Shown here: positions 5,025 to 7,178 of the stretch, in pieces
Layout of the letters: every line of letters starts with the position of its first letter
Numbering within the stretch: position 1 is the stretch's first letter
NCBI GenBank assembly: GCA_020859965.1
Contig: JAJBVF010000348.1
Coordinates: 1-7,178, forward strand
From: Clostridiales bacterium
Lineage (GTDB): Bacteria; Bacillota; Clostridia; Lachnospirales; Lachnospiraceae
Length of the DNA stretch: 7,178 bases
Direction of reading: 5' to 3'
Notes under the pieces: generated by a model
Database searches by the model: none
What the model saw: the letters and a program-made list of their open reading frames with translations, nothing else
What the model was told of the DNA's origin: nothing
Made by a program: the position numbers and the translations under genes

Positions 5025-6416
5025 GTGAAACTTTCTGTGAAAGAAAAGGCATCCTACGGCCTTGGCGCTGTGGGAAAGGACATGGTGTATATGCTCTCAG
5101 CAAGCTATGTCCTTTATTATTACCAGGACATCTGCGGCGTGAACGCAATCGCGATGGGCGTGATCCTGATGATTGCGCGTGTATTTGACGCGTTTAATGA
5201 TCCGATCATGGGTGTGATCGTGGCAAAGACAAAGACGCGCTTCGGCAAATTCCGGCCGTGGCTCCTGATCGGTACGATCCTGAACGCGATCATCCTGTTT
5301 CTAATGTTCTCCGCCCCGCCTGCACTCAACGGCTCCGGCCTTGTAGCATATGCGGCTGTTACTTACATTCTCTGGGGCATGACTTACACAATCATGGATA
5401 TTCCGTACTGGTCCATGATCCCGGCCTTCACAGAGGGAGGCAAAGAGCGTGAAAACCTGACAACGCTCGCCAGAAGTGCCGCAGGCGTCGGCTCCGCGCT
5501 GATCACGGTAATCACGATGATGAGCGTGATGGCATTAGGCGGCGGTGATGAGCGCAGCGGTTTTAAATGGTTCGCGCTGATTATCGCGGTTCTGTTTGTC
5601 CTTTTTATCAGCTGCACCTGCCTGAATATCAAAGAAAAATCGACCGTAGACATGGAATCCCCGTCTGTCGGGCAGATGTTTCAGGCGCTCTTCCGAAACG
5701 ACCAGGCCATGGCGGTTGTGATCACGATCGTGCTGATCAACTGCTCCGTCTATATCACGTCAAACCTCGTGATCTATTTCTTCAAATACGATTTCGGCGG
5801 TGATTCCTGGTACAGCTCCTACACACTGTTTAACACGTTCGGCGGCGCGACACAGATTCTCGCGATGATGTTGTTTTTCCCGCTGCTGCGCAGATTTTTT
5901 AATGCCATCCGCATTTTTTACATCAGCTTCTGCATGGCAGTGGCCGGTTATATCGTCCTGCTCGTGCTGGCATTTACAAGTATGTCCAACGTATTCCTGC
6001 TGTTTATCCCGGGATTTCTGATCTTTGCGGCCAACGGCATGCTGACCGTCCTCACGACCATCTTTCTCGCAAATACAGTAGATTACGGGGAAGTCAAAAA
6101 CAATCGCCGCGATGAAAGCGTCATTTTTTCCATGCAGACCTTCGTCGTAAAGCTTGCCTCCGGCATCGCCGCTCTGGTCGCTTCCATCTGCCTTGCGGTA
6201 TGCCATTTAAGCTCAGATACGGACGCCGCATCGTCTGCAGCTGCAGCCGCTTCTTCCGTGGCGGGGCTGCGCATGACCATGACTCTTTTCCCGATCGCAG
6301 GGCTTCTCATCGCCGTATGGCTGTTCCACAAAAAGTACCTGCTGACAGACGAAAAAGTTGAAGAGCTCGCAGCCGAAATCCGGGAGAGACGCGCCAAAAG
6401 CGAGCATAGAAATTAA
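5025..6416 (+). CDS. GPH-family (MelB-type) sugar:cation symporter (463 aa)
   Basis: This inner-membrane protein should import a glycoside, pentoside or hexuronide with Na+ or H+. It is a typical glycoside-pentoside-hexuronide:cation symporter of normal length, with about twelve hydrophobic segments. It opens with KEKASYGLGAVGKDM, the usual N-terminal GPH signature. Helix II carries ARVFDAFNDPIMG, with acidic residues Asp55 and Asp59, the positions that bind the cation in MelB. The cytoplasmic loop motif KTRFGKFRPW follows (about 70-79). Asp125 in MDIPYWSMIPAF corresponds closely to the sugar-binding Asp124 of MelB. The loop before the last helix holds an Ala/Ser-rich run (about 396-413), and the C-terminal tail is charged. 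The GTG start at 5025 is chosen for its ribosome site. The gene is divergent from the AraC regulator and lies 18 bp before the hydrolase gene, so the pair is likely one operon. The exact sugar cannot be told from sequence. Confidence 0.93.
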   Translation: MKLSVKEKASYGLGAVGKDMVYMLSASYVLYYYQDICGVNAIAMGVILMIARVFDAFNDPIMGVIVAKTKTRFGKFRPWLLIGTILNAIILFLMFSAPPALNGSGLVAYAAVTYILWGMTYTIMDIPYWSMIPAFTEGGKERENLTTLARSAAGVGSALITVITMMSVMALGGGDERSGFKWFALIIAVLFVLFISCTCLNIKEKSTVDMESPSVGQMFQALFRNDQAMAVVITIVLINCSVYITSNLVIYFFKYDFGGDSWYSSYTLFNTFGGATQILAMMLFFPLLRRFFNAIRIFYISFCMAVAGYIVLLVLAFTSMSNVFLLFIPGFLIFAANGMLTVLTTIFLANTVDYGEVKNNRRDESVIFSMQTFVVKLASGIAALVASICLAVCHLSSDTDAASSAAAAASSVAGLRMTMTLFPIAGLLIAVWLFHKKYLLTDEKVEELAAEIRERRAKSEHRN

Positions 6417-6434
6417 GCAGACAGGAGTTCCACC

Positions 6435-7178
6435 ATGAGACCAGAAGAGAATTATTCAGAATATATTGACAAACACATCCTTCCCTTTATCCTTCCGCGC
6501 CGGGAGGAACAATATCTTTTGCGGGAGCCGGAACACCCGATTTACTGTGCCTTCTACACCGCGGATTCAAACACCACAGATTCGGACACGGTGAATCCAA
6601 ATACCACAGATTTGGATAGTGAAGATTCAAGTAGTGAAGGTTCGGGCACCGCAGGAACACACACCGTAAAGGGAATCCTCGTTATCGCACACGGTTTCAC
6701 CGAGACAGCGGATAAATACTTTGAAGTCATCTATTATTTCTTAAAAGCGGGCTATCATGTCTGCATCCCGGAACATTGCGGACATGGGCGGTCTTACCGC
6801 CTTACAGAAAATGATTTATCACTCGTACATATCGACAGCTGGCAAAGATACGCAGACGATCTGAAATATGCCGCGCTGTCCGCAAAAGCACACTGGGGAC
6901 AATCCCTTCCGCTCTTGCTTTTTGCCCATTCCACAGGCGGCGGCGTGGGCGCGGCGCTGGCTGCACAGGAACCGCATCTGTTTCACAAAATTGTCCTTTC
7001 CTCACCGATGATCCGCCCCTGCACCGGACCTGTGCCATGGCCGGCAGCGCAGCTGATTGTCAATGTCATGTGTGCGCTTGGCAAAGAACAAAACTACGTC
7101 ATCAGCCAGCATCCATATGATCCGAATGAACCATTCGAGGCAAGCTGCGCCACTTCTCTCGCCAGATACGCCTGGTAT
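6435..7178 (+). CDS. Alpha/beta hydrolase, lysophospholipase/monoglyceride-lipase type, 5' part (248 codons visible)
   Basis: This is the second gene of the symporter operon, truncated by the window end. The ATG at 6435 has AGGAG 7 nt upstream. The visible 248 residues match the Hydrolase_4/PldB-like serine hydrolases. VIAHGFTETADKYFEVIYYFLKAGYHVCIPEHCGHGRS (spanning about 83-120) supplies the HG oxyanion motif and the conserved D/E-H-x-GHG-x-S segment. AHSTGGG (164-170) is the nucleophile elbow with Ser166; Thr replaces the common Met. The acid and His of the triad should lie beyond the window. No signal peptide is seen, so the enzyme is probably cytoplasmic and would act on an imported ester. 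Residues about 44-73 are an unusual Asp/Ser/Thr-rich insertion encoded by a degenerate 30-bp repeat. Pairing with a GPH symporter suggests an acylated sugar or glycoside as substrate, but a lipid esterase is equally allowed. Confidence 0.87.
   Translation, partial: MRPEENYSEYIDKHILPFILPRREEQYLLREPEHPIYCAFYTADSNTTDSDTVNPNTTDLDSEDSSSEGSGTAGTHTVKGILVIAHGFTETADKYFEVIYYFLKAGYHVCIPEHCGHGRSYRLTENDLSLVHIDSWQRYADDLKYAALSAKAHWGQSLPLLLFAHSTGGGVGAALAAQEPHLFHKIVLSSPMIRPCTGPVPWPAAQLIVNVMCALGKEQNYVISQHPYDPNEPFEASCATSLARYAWY
6564..6653 (+). repeat. Degenerate 30-bp tandem repeat, three units, inside the hydrolase gene
   Basis: Three consecutive 30-bp units (6564-6593, 6594-6623, 6624-6653) encode DSNTTDSDTV, NPNTTDLDSE and DSSSEGSGTA. 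By my count units 1 and 2 agree at 21 of 30 bases, with a core of 16 of 19 from 6570 and 6600, and units 1 and 3 agree at 19 of 30. The reading frame is kept. It sits between the first beta strands, ahead of the HG motif. Confidence 0.6.

Overview
The window looks like the chromosome of a Gram-positive anaerobe of the Clostridia, most likely a Lachnospiraceae-type gut bacterium. The reasons are strong GGAGG-type ribosome sites, sigma-A-like promoters, secreted Tyr/Lys-rich proteins carrying cell-wall-binding (choline-binding-like) repeats, and an AraC regulator next to a GPH-family sugar symporter. This assignment is inferred from style and protein families, not from a marker gene. I see no rRNA, tRNA, CRISPR array or insertion sequence.

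Left part (1-3206, minus strand): a four-gene operon of exported proteins, read leftward from a promoter at 3178-3206. In transcription order it encodes: a 381-residue protein with about nine wall-binding repeats and a C-terminal transglutaminase-like Cys-His-Asp domain; a 218-residue repeat protein with a small C-terminal domain; a 241-residue protein with two repeats and a second transglutaminase-like domain; and the N-terminal 172 residues of a very acidic secreted protein that runs off the window. Gaps between genes are 20, 41 and 19 bp, and each gene has its own good ribosome site. The set looks like a surface or cell-wall module in which two papain-like enzymes and their partners are exported together.

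Middle (3207-3805): a small monocistronic unit on the plus strand encodes a 70-residue protein of unknown function. Its promoter has a perfect TATAAT but a poor -35, and is preceded by a perfect 9-bp direct repeat with a 21-bp period, which resembles an activator site. The leader has a short hairpin with a GGAG in its loop. The unit ends at a strong terminator that works in both directions and also serves the convergent AraC gene.

Right part (3806-7178): an AraC-family regulator (minus strand) is divergent from a transporter-hydrolase pair (plus strand). The pair is a 12-helix GPH/MelB-type cation-sugar symporter, most likely starting at a GTG, followed 18 bp later by an alpha/beta hydrolase of the lysophospholipase/monoglyceride-lipase type, truncated by the window edge. 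The 379-bp divergent region holds one promoter for the regulator, two tandem extended -10 promoters for the symporter, and a near-perfect inverted repeat over the upstream -35. The simplest reading is that the AraC protein senses a small ligand and controls uptake and hydrolysis of a glycoside or esterified sugar; the substrate cannot be read from the sequence.
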